Positions 53,462 to 63,406 of a DNA stretch of 64,000 bases are shown here, one piece after another. The notes under the pieces were generated by a model that did no database searches, was not told where the DNA came from, and saw only the letters and a program-made list of their open reading frames with translations. Where the stretch lies: assembly GCA_029953675.1 (NCBI GenBank), contig JAMWBK010000011.1, positions 1,054,001 to 1,118,000 on the forward strand, read 5' to 3'. Made by a program: the position numbers and the translations under genes. Within the stretch, counting starts at the first letter, position 1. Each line of letters begins with the position of its first letter. This DNA is from Rhodosorus marinus. Its lineage: Eukaryota > Rhodophyta > Stylonematophyceae > Stylonematales > Stylonemataceae.

Positions 53462-55933
53462 TCATCGGGAAGCCTGAACCTTCTCCGATCCGACGAAGGG
53501 GGGCACTTCGGTCGACTTGTAGATCGTACACGAATCTACGAACACTCGACCTGCATTCTTCGGGCTGGCCTTCAGCGAAATCTCGTAGGAACCCCGGTCC
53601 TTGTTCCAGAAATCGACCTCCTGTGATCTCCAAGAAGAGCCTTCGATGGGATCAGTATTCTTCAGATTCTCCGCGTACACTGCATTCTTCGATCCTACAA
53701 GCATGTCAAGTTCCCCCTTCACGACACAGCGCAACCTGTATAGAGTCTTCTCCTTGAGGTGCACCCACTGCTTAGCGCTACCTCCTGGGGCTCCAATCTC
53801 GAGCGACTGATCGCCGTTAAACCTCTGCCACCTGCTCAGGCGAGCTGCTCCACGGAAATTCCACTCCTCTGCTTCGCCTTCAAAGCTGGGATCCTTCAGT
53901 CTCTGTCCGTTGTTCGGAATAGGTCTCGTCTTGGATTCCTCTCCGTCTATTGCGGTGAACTTACACGACTGGTACCCGGGGCTTTTGTCCATTAGACAAC
54001 ACACGTTCCCTCTGCATTCGTCCACTTCAATCACCACAGAGCTGATCTTACCTCCCGCGTCGCTGTACTCGAGCGTGACCTCGGCTGGAGAACGCCTCTT
54101 CAGTGTTCGCAGAGGAATCTCTATTACAAAAGTCCCAAAGGTCACTCTGGAGAACGACGGCTTGGGTCCGGACATACCCGGATCGTAGTCCGCCACTGGG
54201 ATGCCGTTGATAACCACGACCGGTTTCGGCGACATCTTGATGGACCTCGAGTGGCTCACCCTGACTTTGGCAACAGCGTCTGGCATCCCTGCGGGCAGGT
54301 CGTCGAACAAAAACGTTGTCCGCGACCACCGGCCGATTTTGACAGGAGCCTCAATGGAGGCTCCTCTGCGGTTCTTCACGTCGCTAGCATAGTGCCTCGT
54401 GCGCCTCACCGTCCTCAGCTCCGCCACCGGGCTGATGAAGGTCAGCTCGAGAATCGTCATCGCCTCCGGCTTCAGCGTGACGGACTGCGGAATCGAGGGG
54501 AGGGTCGTATTTCTCCACATAAACTGCCCAGCCCGTTTAAGGTTCTGGGCAATGTCAGCTTGCACCAGAGCACGCTCGGCCAACCAGATCCTACGCTCAA
54601 CCACCTTCTCAACCTTCCCGACTCCATACGGCAGCTTAAGGTTCACCTCATAGCTCCTTGACGTGTCCATATTCTGCAGCAGGATGTACCCCTTGTCAGA
54701 ATTGGCCACCGCGTGCACTTTAACGTCCGGTTCGTTCGATGACGAATAGACAAAGTCCCCCTCGACACCCCTCAGCAGCTCAAAGAAATACAACAGAGGT
54801 GTTGGCTTGACCCTTCCCCGGGGGCCACCTTCCGACAGAGACCATGGGTACCTGTGCTTCCCTTTGTTTCTCTGGTCGTTCGGATCCAGAGTCAAGAAGT
54901 TCACTATCTTGAGAACATTGTCGTGTACTCGTAACGTGCTCATGAGCACCTTGAAGGCTTCAGTCACGATTCGGAAGTCTCTTCCACCTCGAGGTGGCGC
55001 CGCGATGTCCTTGGGGAACCATTGGACTTCATAGGAGCTGGATTCCGAGATCATGTACTTGAGTGGCGCCTTCTTCGGACCACTACTCTGTTGGTACGTA
55101 TACGACTCGAGTAGATCCAAGTTGGCATCCTGAGCAGCGCCACCGGTGTTATAGACATGCTCGGAGAAGAAATCCAGACATCCAGATCGCTGGGCTTGCT
55201 CTATAAACTCCTTGGTACTGCTGAACCTCGCAAAGTCGTTAAGAAAGGGCCTCGCACTGGACGCTGACGGACCGCCGACCAGAACCGAGGGGTGTTTTCT
55301 GGAGACTGCTTTGCATATACGCCCGCAGATCTCCCCGATTCGACGGACGACCGATTGTTCGGTCTCGTTGGGATGGCGCTTGAACTGTCGCCACTTGATT
55401 AGGACCTCGTTGAAGCATTCGTAGTATCTCGGCGCCGGGTATCCCGCTTTTTCGCTGAAAAAATAGGTAAAATAGTCCGGAACCATAGAAACGGCCTGCC
55501 TAATCATCGATTCGCTTTTGTACAGCTTCTTCAGAGCAGTGGCTTTATCGACGACGATCCGATCTTTCGTGATGAACCGCTTCCGGAGATGATCACATGA
55601 GGGACACGTCATTATCTTGATCTTATGGGCACCATCCGTTCGCATCTTGTCGATTCTGTTGGGGAAATTGCTCGCCCCTAGGGGCGCCTCATTCGCCGAT
55701 CGACCAAACGCAACCCCCAGCTCATCCAGAACATACTCCATGAGATTTTTTGCATTGCTCGGAGCCGCCGAATTTCCGTGAGCGTTAACGAATCGAGCTC
55801 TGTCAAACGATTTCTGATCATTCGTATACAGCGATGTCCAAAAATCTACTTTCACCTCAACCGCGCCGATCTCCCCAACTATTGATGCACTGAACATCAA
55901 TGGCAGAAGAAGAATCCCCCACTGGCCACCCAT
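53462..55933 (-). CDS. Secreted GH86-like protein, duplicate of the other 823-aa gene
   Basis: This 823-residue single-exon protein starts with ATG at 55933 and has the same signal peptide and layout as the gene at 47528-49999. By eye the two differ at roughly 35-40 residues. It has the same CFNEV (Glu176) and ISESS (Glu297) changes next to the predicted catalytic glutamates, and the same hinge (CCLMDK) and single A module. It also has the same VQASR ending made by a frameshift. The differences are spread along the protein and the frame is open throughout, which suggests selection after duplication rather than decay. The start, the TATA-like motif and about 1.5 kb of upstream DNA are duplicated as well, so both copies probably share regulation. 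Confidence 0.83.
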   Translation of the reverse strand: MGGQWGILLLPLMFSASIVGEIGAVEVKVDFWTSLYTNDQKSFDRARFVNAHGNSAAPSNAKNLMEYVLDELGVAFGRSANEAPLGASNFPNRIDKMRTDGAHKIKIMTCPSCDHLRKRFITKDRIVVDKATALKKLYKSESMIRQAVSMVPDYFTYFFSEKAGYPAPRYYECFNEVLIKWRQFKRHPNETEQSVVRRIGEICGRICKAVSRKHPSVLVGGPSASSARPFLNDFARFSSTKEFIEQAQRSGCLDFFSEHVYNTGGAAQDANLDLLESYTYQQSSGPKKAPLKYMISESSSYEVQWFPKDIAAPPRGGRDFRIVTEAFKVLMSTLRVHDNVLKIVNFLTLDPNDQRNKGKHRYPWSLSEGGPRGRVKPTPLLYFFELLRGVEGDFVYSSSNEPDVKVHAVANSDKGYILLQNMDTSRSYEVNLKLPYGVGKVEKVVERRIWLAERALVQADIAQNLKRAGQFMWRNTTLPSIPQSVTLKPEAMTILELTFISPVAELRTVRRTRHYASDVKNRRGASIEAPVKIGRWSRTTFLFDDLPAGMPDAVAKVRVSHSRSIKMSPKPVVVINGIPVADYDPGMSGPKPSFSRVTFGTFVIEIPLRTLKRRSPAEVTLEYSDAGGKISSVVIEVDECRGNVCCLMDKSPGYQSCKFTAIDGEESKTRPIPNNGQRLKDPSFEGEAEEWNFRGAARLSRWQRFNGDQSLEIGAPGGSAKQWVHLKEKTLYRLRCVVKGELDMLVGSKNAVYAENLKNTDPIEGSSWRSQEVDFWNKDRGSYEISLKASPKNAGRVFVDSCTIYKSTEVPPFVGSEKVQASR

Positions 55934-56037
55934 AGTTTATGGATACCACCTGACCTCGATCTTCACACTGGTAAAGCACACTCACCCGACGGTTGGCTTG
56001 GCACCTACCCACCCGCCTCCTCGGAAATATGACGCCG

Positions 56038-56046
56038 CTTTAATAA
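56038..56046 (-). promoter_or_regulatory. TATA-like box of the second 823-aa gene
   Basis: The minus strand reads TTATTAAAG about 105 bp before the ATG, conserved with the duplicate gene. Confidence 0.3.
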
Positions 56047-56929
56047 CCTCTACGGGTTCAGAACCAATGCCTTCTAGACCACAGCCTCTCCAGCACCAAT
56101 GCTCACAATCGGACACGCAATGGATTATCAGGCAGTCCATTCGTCGATTGATCAGGTTGTCAAATCACGACAATAATTATCCCAATCGATCTCCCCGATG
56201 GCTGCCATGGAACCAGCCAATGAAAAAACACGAAGGTATTCTTGTTGCGGCGCGGTGAATCAAAACGGCTATCGGTCGCGCACACAACGTGGGTTCGGTA
56301 CAAAAATTAAAGCATCCAACCACCCTGGCAATGCCGATATGTACGGGCAAGAGTGCCACCACTGCAACTGACAGGGTCTATCCCAATCCAAACGCCAGGG
56401 CAGACGACTTGTGTGAACACCAACCAGCAAAAGACTAACTGCCACATCCTTTTCATAATTAAGATCGAATGTACGGAGTTTGGTGAAGTGAAGCACTGTG
56501 TCGAATCTTTCACACCCCGTCCAATACTTGAATTTCGGGAATACGATGAGAGAGTTCGCAATCGAAATTAGGAAAAGCTCGTACTAGAATTAAAGCAAGA
56601 TGTTCTTGATTAGGAGTTCTTTCGCAACAGGTCGGTAGAGGAATATTTGGGGCATTTGAATAAAAAAGGATGAATTTATATTTGCCGCACCTGTGGAAAA
56701 ATTTGTTTGGCTTAGTTTTGGTGGTTGTTTAGGGGAAGATCTGGTAGTTGGAGATGTAGGGCGACAGGCCTTGGATGGAAGTGCTCAACCGAGTGGGTGA
56801 AATCGAAATGAGGATGAAACAGAAAGGTTTTTTTGGGGCGGTGGGAGTTGCTACCCTCCTGAAAACCAGGTGTGGGAATTGGTGTTTTCTACTTTCCAAA
56901 CGAATGGGAAGAGACGCTTGCAATAAGTA

Positions 56930-57240
56930 GAAAGTGATCAACGGCTGTCCCTGATGAATGAACTTGCTTAATCGGAACCCTAAAAAAGAACCCCGACGGG
57001 ACAAAAAAGGACTAGGCGCGTCGAAGATCGCGCGCCTCCAACATCAAAGCTGCGTTCAGACGCCACGGCAGGAAGCTTAGAGACGGGTAAATAACGAGAA
57101 GAATATGGTCAAGGCGTTCGCGGAACAACTCCCGAAGCCAACGAGAGCCAACGAGAGCCAACGGAATCCATAAACCCAAAGCACTCGATGACCAGAGGTA
57201 TGTGTACCAGGCAATGAGCTAAAGCCGAAGCGTGAATGTC
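56930..57240 (-). repeat. Dispersed repeat, copy b
   Basis: This is the counterpart of 51015-51300 within the segmental duplication, with the same GAGAGCCAAC tandem duplication. Confidence 0.6.
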
Positions 57241-59339
57241 TGGGGAAGACAAAGGGCCCTGCAAAATTCAATTCTTTGCGACTATCGCTGATGACCGGAA
57301 GGAGTGTCAACAGAATCCTTTTTCAGAGCACTAATAATGGTCACCAACAAAAAGGGACCCTTTCCAAACGTTGGTTGCCTGGGGCGCGTATCGATATTAC
57401 CACTCCCTTCAAATCCTAAATATTCCCACGTGAATAACATGAACAACAGACTTCGAAAAATCGGCCACCCTTGGGATAGTCCGTACAACATCTCTCCCTG
57501 TTCAACAGTGACCATACACCCCCACCTATAGGCAGAAAAAACTCGCTCCCCACCCTCTCACCCTAGAGAAAATGGATCCCAACCCCGTTTACGGTTAGGC
57601 TGGGGTTTCCAACCCCAAAGATCTCACAAAGTCGTGTTTGGCCTCCAAACGCCCTTCGCACAACCCCTCCGTCATTCACTAACATACCTCAACAGAGAAA
57701 CACCACCTCCACCCCCCTGTCCCACCAAAATGAGGAAGCAACCATCAAATTCCTAACAATTACCCATCAACTAAGAAACGAAACCATTACCAATGTGAAT
57801 GAACCCCTCCCCTCACAGGAAATGAATCCCTCCTGTAGAACAAACCTCAATATATTTCGTTTTCAATGCGATCGATCGCGACGACTTATACCTCTAATTT
57901 AATTCATATTTCAATAGATCCACACAAATTATCCAATAAAAAAACCGACTTCGTTTGTAAATGAATTGAATGAAATATGTATCTAATCAATTTCGAAACC
58001 TCCGTTAAGTTATCTACCAATTAAGTTCCAGAGCATATCGAAAAGTTTTGGGGAGTGCTTGGCGTTTTCTTGTAGTTCTTCTTCGTAATGGAATAATGTA
58101 TTTCTTTTTCATGTTTTTATGTGTTCAAAAGGGTAGTTAAGGAGGGGTAAAACGAAAGTCGACAGTCTGCCAGTAGTCCATGTTGGCGTTACGATCATGA
58201 AATATAGTAGTTTTTGAAGGTTCGTGTGGATGTGATCAATTTTAGAGCATGGGTAGTCCTAGAGTTCGGTATTTACGCTTATTTTGGATAGTACAGTATT
58301 GAATTATGTAATCAATTTGGTGTGTGACGTCGCGAGTGCTGAAAGTTCGGTATTCCTAAAAGGGTTAATAAAGGGCGGCGGGTGGGAGGCGAAAAATACG
58401 ATTTGTTCTAGGGTTTTGTGAGTGTGTGGTGCGTGGTGGTTTTTGCGAAGCCTAAAGGCTCGTCGGGAGAAAAATGAAGTAAGTATTGAATAAATTTGAT
58501 CAATAGTATGTACTAGGGCCAAACGTATGATCGCTGCCTGGGCTTGCATGCTTCTATGAGTGTTTTTTTGTGTGGATTGGGAGGAGGTTTGGTATTGAAG
58601 GGCTGTGGTCCGTTGTCGCGAACGTGGGCGACGACGGTGTTCTGGTAAGAAGGGTCCATGTGGCGACGATCTACTCGGAGTCCTTGTGGCGACGATCTAC
58701 TCAAAAGTCCCTGTGGCGGCGGTCTACTCAGCAACCTTGGGTTGCTTCAAATATTGGTTGCTTCAAAATAATTGTGTAGATCGCGCTCGCGCTAGCAGGT
58801 GTTTTTGTCTGCTCCGGATGTTGAGTACTTCCGCTGGTGACGGCCATGATGTGGTGGCCGGGCTCGTACTCCTCTTCGGTCGATATTCCACAAAATTCCA
58901 ATAGATCCGGAATTATCAAAAAATAACTTCGTTTATACATGATGGCACTCTGCTCATCCGACTCGGCTTGTGGACACCTTAAGCCGATCCTCTCCAGAAA
59001 GACTGGTGAAGGGGGAGTGGATAACTCTGGCCCCTTTGCGCTCAGCTTCCGCTAGGTCTTCCTATTCGGGAACGTGTCATATCGGACTTTCCAGATATGT
59101 CCCAACTATAGCCCGGTATCTCAACACAGCACCGCTGGTAACCCTGCTCAAGAAACTCGAGAATCCATGCATGGAAACCCTTCAACTTACAAAGTTGCAA
59201 CTCGGAGCAGTCTCAAAGAGGTCCGAGGTCCTTTGCTTTGAAAGCAGAAAAAAATGTTGTTATTCGGAGACCTGGAAAAAAAAACAAAAAAATGGAGGGG
59301 GAAAAAGGGACCGATGAAGGCGAAAGATGGCGCTGAACA

Positions 59340-59585
59340 AATTTGCTAGCGTTGGTGGTCGTCTGCTGAATGAATTTGTTTAGTCGGATTGTGCGCGCCT
59401 CCAACACAAAGGCAGTGTTCCTACGCTACAGCGGGATACTCGAACTCGTACACAGCGAGGAGAGCAGGTCCGGGCGCTCACGGAACAATTCGCGAAGCCA
59501 ACGGGTACCAACGGAATCCGGGAAGCCAAAACACTCAAAAACCAAGGGTAGCAGGCGATGGGCCGAAGCCGAAGCTCTTAAGATA
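59340..59585 (-). repeat. Dispersed repeat, copy c, independent of the segmental duplication
   Basis: This copy lacks the GAGAGCCAAC duplication, and its minus-strand frame reads continuously through FECFGFPDSVGTRWLRELF and RERPDLL before a stop. It is therefore the best-preserved copy and shows that the repeat once encoded protein. Confidence 0.55.
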
Positions 59586-60445
59586 TAGTTCCATCGTGCT
59601 TCGCTTCTTTGTCACGTCGCGTAGTGGTAACGGCAGCTCCCCGCCTATTCCCCGCCGCCGACAGATAACGGCTAGCCTTGGACTGGCACGGCAAGATCTA
59701 CATACTTCGATCGACGCCCAATCTTCACAGACGACAATGAGATCGGTGACAAGGCGCTCTACCTTCTAATAGCTTTCGTGGCCCGCGCTTTGTCCCACAC
59801 ACGATTGGGACAATATCAATTTTTTGTACGTGGCTCGAATACAATTGTGACAACTACTCGAAAACACAATTGCATTACTGTATATCTCGAACTGAAGGAA
59901 CTGGAGGATCGTGTGGTTCAGAACTTGACTCCCTTCCTCAAGTAGAGATACACTCCTGAGTTTTTTTTTGACGGTCTTGGCGGAGGCTGGTTGAGAAATT
60001 TTGGAATCATTGAGCGCCATGGGCGTTGGCCTCGAAAACTTAAAACTATTGCAATGATCGAGCGCCTGAAAATACGTTTTACGGGGGTCCATCAGAGCTG
60101 TGGTAGTCAAATTGGTGGCTTTTAGTTCCAAATGATTTGTCGCGGATGAAGGTACCTGGAATGGGGGACGGTTCCTATTCGCTATTAGTTCGTTTGAAGC
60201 TGGTTCTTGCATCATGTTTCATTGTACGCAGTGCAGATAGCCTTGCTTCTCTTAAATAAAAATCTGCACAACGTAGGCTCGTCTACATCTACATTACGGC
60301 AGTAAAAATACATTATTATTGAGTTCCGGTAGCGTCAACTAGTACACCAGTTTTTCCAGTAAGAAAAAAGTATCTCCAGGTTCTGTTACAATTCGTGCCT
60401 TCGTATGCCGACACCTCAACTGCCTGCAGTTACCCCCTCCGGTTG

Positions 60446-63406
60446 TCACAGCTCAGGATCTGTTGCTCGGATACCAGCCACTAGATGCAAACTGCAAAAG
60501 TCCAAGTAACAGCTTCCCTTGCCACTCGGGGAAACTGTCAGGCTGAAAGAATTCCTTCTGGTTTCAAAAATGATGTCCTTGAAAACCCACTGCCGTCCAC
60601 CTCTCACGGCCGCGAGCTTCACCGGGCCAAACTCATTCTTGGACACCAGGACATCCGCATGTGACACTTTCATCACGAAGGGAAACGCCTTTGTTGCGTA
60701 ACATCGAAACCTGTACATCGTTCTACCCTGTAAGTAGATTCGCTGTGTTGCTTCCGCCCCCCCACGCAGCTCCAAACCGCGCCTGCCCTCTAGGAAGATG
60801 TCTTCACGATACTTGTACGATCCAGAAATCTTCCATCTGAACGGAGAAATATCCTCAAAGCCTGGATTGATAATGAGCTGAGGCCCGCCTTGGCTCAAAT
60901 ACGGTGACGGATTCCATACCTCTTGAGCTGGCGGTTGCGTCAATATCGACGATCCAACGTATCGAGGTAGACTACCCGATGGATACAAAGTGCACGTGTC
61001 CACGTACGTTGGGCCGGTCAAACCACCAAGGTCGTCCCTGTATACAGCCGCAGTGTAGAATCCAGTCTCACGCACACGATAATCCAACTCAAGTGACTCC
61101 CAGTTGGGACTCGGAATCGGGAGGAGCTTGGCCTCGTTGTGAGCAAATACGACGGACTCGGATTCTATCGCGAGATGCACGGGCCCAGTAACTGCGCAGT
61201 GAAATCGATACAAGACCCCCGCTTTCAGGTAGACCCGCTGTCTGGCTGCTGCAGTGCGGATTCCGAGCTGCAGGCCGCGGTATCCTCGATGGGCCGCGGC
61301 TGGCAATAGGTAACATCCGGCGCTCAGCTCCCAGAGCTGCTTCGTGTTTTCTTCAAAACTTGGATCCTTGATAACTTGTTGCGTCAGTGGGATCGGTCTC
61401 TCCCATCGCGTCAGAGCAGGGGTTCGATTTGAGCACCGAACGGGTGTCGATCTTCCCGGCAAAAGGCAACACGCGCCATTAGTACATCTCTCGACCTCCA
61501 GGGTGATTGTACTAAGGAATCCACCGCTGTCCGGGTACTGAACGGCAACCTGGGGACTTTTCTCGAGGTTGAGCTGTGCGAGTTCATATGGAACAATGAT
61601 GACTCCAAAGTAGGAGCTGCTGTACGTGCGCTTCGGTCCAGCCAAATTGTGGTTCCGAACGGGTACAGAGACGCCGTTGATCCACACCTTGGGGGCTTGG
61701 GCTCTCCTTAAAGTCCTGGAGTGAGCGATTCGAACGTACACCATTCCCAAACGAGACTTTGGTACGTTGTTGAAGAAGACGTTGATCGTTTCTCCCTCCT
61801 TGATCGGCACTGGAAACTCCACCTCGTTCTTCGCTTCGTCCTGAATGCTTTCCATCATATGCCTCGAGCGCAACACCTTTCTCACGTTTACCAGCGGCTT
61901 TGCAAACGTGAGTTCGAGCACAGTCATGGCGCGCGGAAACACCAAAACACTGGACGGCATCGTGTCCAGTGTCCGGTTTGTCCAGCGCATGTCCCCACCC
62001 CGTAGAAGATTCTGTTGCATCTCCTGGCCGGTTCGGTGCTTCCGCAGCAGCCAAATCTTCCGCTCAACGACTTTTAGGACCGGCGCTAAGCCGGTTGGAA
62101 ATCTCAAGTCGACAGTTTCGGCGTTTTTCCTGCTGAGATTCTGTAACATGATGTAACCCTTGTCTCGATTGGCGACAGCGTGCACGGCCAGGTTGGGCGT
62201 GTTGGAGTAGGAGTACACGAAGTCGCCCTCGATGCCTTTCAAGAGCTCAAAGTACTTCACCAAAGGCGTCCATTTTTGCTTCCTGTCTTTGCCGCCCTCA
62301 GTCAATGCCCACGGATACCTGTTCCAGTGGTTACACCTGCGATCGTTTGGGTCGAGGATCAGAAACGGAATGATCTTGAGGACGCTATCGTGGATTCTTA
62401 GCGTGCTCATGAACGCGCTGAAAGCCTCTGAAAGGATAAAAAAGTCGCGACTATTCAGGGGTTTGGCAGATATATAGTGCTCCTTGTTGTACCACCGGGT
62501 GTCATAGCCCCCAGATTCTGTAATCATATACTTGAACGGAGCAGATCGGTTGGCGTGGTAGAAGTAGTTCTCCAGAAGGTCCAGGTTGGCGTCTTGAACC
62601 GCCCCACCGGTGTTGTAAACATGCTCGGAGAAGAAGCTCAGACATCCTGCTTTCAAAGCGTTGTCGATGAAGTTCTTCGTGCGCACGCGCCAGCGGTCAA
62701 AGTCATCCTGATCTGGTCTTGCCGTCGCCGCAGCTGGACCTCCAACCATGAAAAAATTATCTTTCGATGTCACGCTCGCACAGAATCGACCAGTAATCTC
62801 GCCAAGTCTCGCTACCACGCTCTCTTGCTTCTCATTGGGGAGCTTGAAGTCCCTAGACCTTGTAAACGGCTCGTTGAAAGTCTCGATGTACTTTGGCGGA
62901 GGATACCCTTCCTCCGCGTTGAAAAAGTATTCAAGAAACTTCGGAACCCATTTTGCCGCAGCCTCAATTCGGCTTGGTGGATCATAGAACTTTTCAATCA
63001 CATCGGCCTTGTCGACTGCTACTCGATCAGAGCTAAGAAACCGTTTCTCCAACGGATCGCACAATCTACAGGTTGTCCTTTTAGCAAATAATATCCCGTC
63101 TTCAACTGCAGAATCCATTCGGTTCGGGAAGTTGTCAGACGCGCCGAACGCGCCCTCACCGGCTGACCGACCAAACTGCACCCCCAGGTCATCCATTACG
63201 TATTCCATCATCTCCCGAGCGTTCGCTGGAGAACCGCTATTCCCATGGGCTTGGACAAACCGTGCACGGCTAAAATCCCGCTTTTCGTTCGTGACCAACG
63301 TCGCCCAAAAGTCGACCGTCACCGTCGCCCCCATGGCTCCGGAACTCAGAACCAACACCGCGGTGAGGACACCCACCAGAGCTCCCACACAGTTCCTTGG
63401 TTTCAT
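60446..63406 (-). CDS. Secreted GH86-like hydrolase with one A/B module pair, divergent member
   Basis: This 986-residue single-exon protein begins with ATG at 63406 and a signal peptide (hydrophobic residues 8-22). The GH86-like domain has VQAHG in place of VNAHG, CRLC (Cys pair), and TFNEP with the predicted acid/base Glu179. ITESG with the predicted nucleophile Glu297, YPWAL and KGIEGD follow. The Cys before FNEP and the Cys of the ICG segment about 25 residues later are both replaced by Thr here. Elsewhere in the family both are Cys, so they probably form a disulfide that this member lost. The hinge reads CCLLPG. One A-type module (from about 675, LYRFHC and YVDTC) and one B-type module (MYRFRC, YLDFC) complete it. 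The protein ends in GIRATDPEL, like the TDPEL ends of the large members. Confidence 0.86.
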   Translation of the reverse strand: MKPRNCVGALVGVLTAVLVLSSGAMGATVTVDFWATLVTNEKRDFSRARFVQAHGNSGSPANAREMMEYVMDDLGVQFGRSAGEGAFGASDNFPNRMDSAVEDGILFAKRTTCRLCDPLEKRFLSSDRVAVDKADVIEKFYDPPSRIEAAAKWVPKFLEYFFNAEEGYPPPKYIETFNEPFTRSRDFKLPNEKQESVVARLGEITGRFCASVTSKDNFFMVGGPAAATARPDQDDFDRWRVRTKNFIDNALKAGCLSFFSEHVYNTGGAVQDANLDLLENYFYHANRSAPFKYMITESGGYDTRWYNKEHYISAKPLNSRDFFILSEAFSAFMSTLRIHDSVLKIIPFLILDPNDRRCNHWNRYPWALTEGGKDRKQKWTPLVKYFELLKGIEGDFVYSYSNTPNLAVHAVANRDKGYIMLQNLSRKNAETVDLRFPTGLAPVLKVVERKIWLLRKHRTGQEMQQNLLRGGDMRWTNRTLDTMPSSVLVFPRAMTVLELTFAKPLVNVRKVLRSRHMMESIQDEAKNEVEFPVPIKEGETINVFFNNVPKSRLGMVYVRIAHSRTLRRAQAPKVWINGVSVPVRNHNLAGPKRTYSSSYFGVIIVPYELAQLNLEKSPQVAVQYPDSGGFLSTITLEVERCTNGACCLLPGRSTPVRCSNRTPALTRWERPIPLTQQVIKDPSFEENTKQLWELSAGCYLLPAAAHRGYRGLQLGIRTAAARQRVYLKAGVLYRFHCAVTGPVHLAIESESVVFAHNEAKLLPIPSPNWESLELDYRVRETGFYTAAVYRDDLGGLTGPTYVDTCTLYPSGSLPRYVGSSILTQPPAQEVWNPSPYLSQGGPQLIINPGFEDISPFRWKISGSYKYREDIFLEGRRGLELRGGAEATQRIYLQGRTMYRFRCYATKAFPFVMKVSHADVLVSKNEFGPVKLAAVRGGRQWVFKDIIFETRRNSFSLTVSPSGKGSCYLDFCSLHLVAGIRATDPEL

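Larger units (their letters stand above)
52786..57530. repeat. Segmental duplication, copy 2, block with the second 823-aa gene
   Basis: This is the counterpart of 47235-51547. A segment of about 136 bp (52870-53005) interrupts the homology near its left end and carries inverted repeats (GAAACGCGAG at 52904 with its complement at 52936, and TTAGTGG with CCACTAA). It is probably a small insertion. Confidence 0.9.
55934..60445. other. Intergenic region, no convincing gene
   Basis: Up to 57530 this is the duplicated upstream flank. From 57531 on there is A/C-rich, then AT-rich DNA (57840-58100), and a short GTGGCGACGATCTACTC-like threefold repeat near 58660-58730. The third copy of the dispersed repeat (59.34-59.59 kb) also lies here. 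A 149-codon open frame on the minus strand (59766-60215) has no recognisable domain. Confidence 0.5.

Noticed and set aside
59766-60215. 149-codon minus-strand open frame
   Set aside because: No recognisable motif. It overlaps a short stretch shared with 23.33 kb, so it is more likely repeat DNA.
1415-63406. Bacterial origin of the contig, since GH86 is known from bacteria
   Set aside because: Gene spacing of 3-5 kb, TATA-like boxes, possible AATAAA signals, retroelement debris and the lack of operons all speak for a eukaryote.
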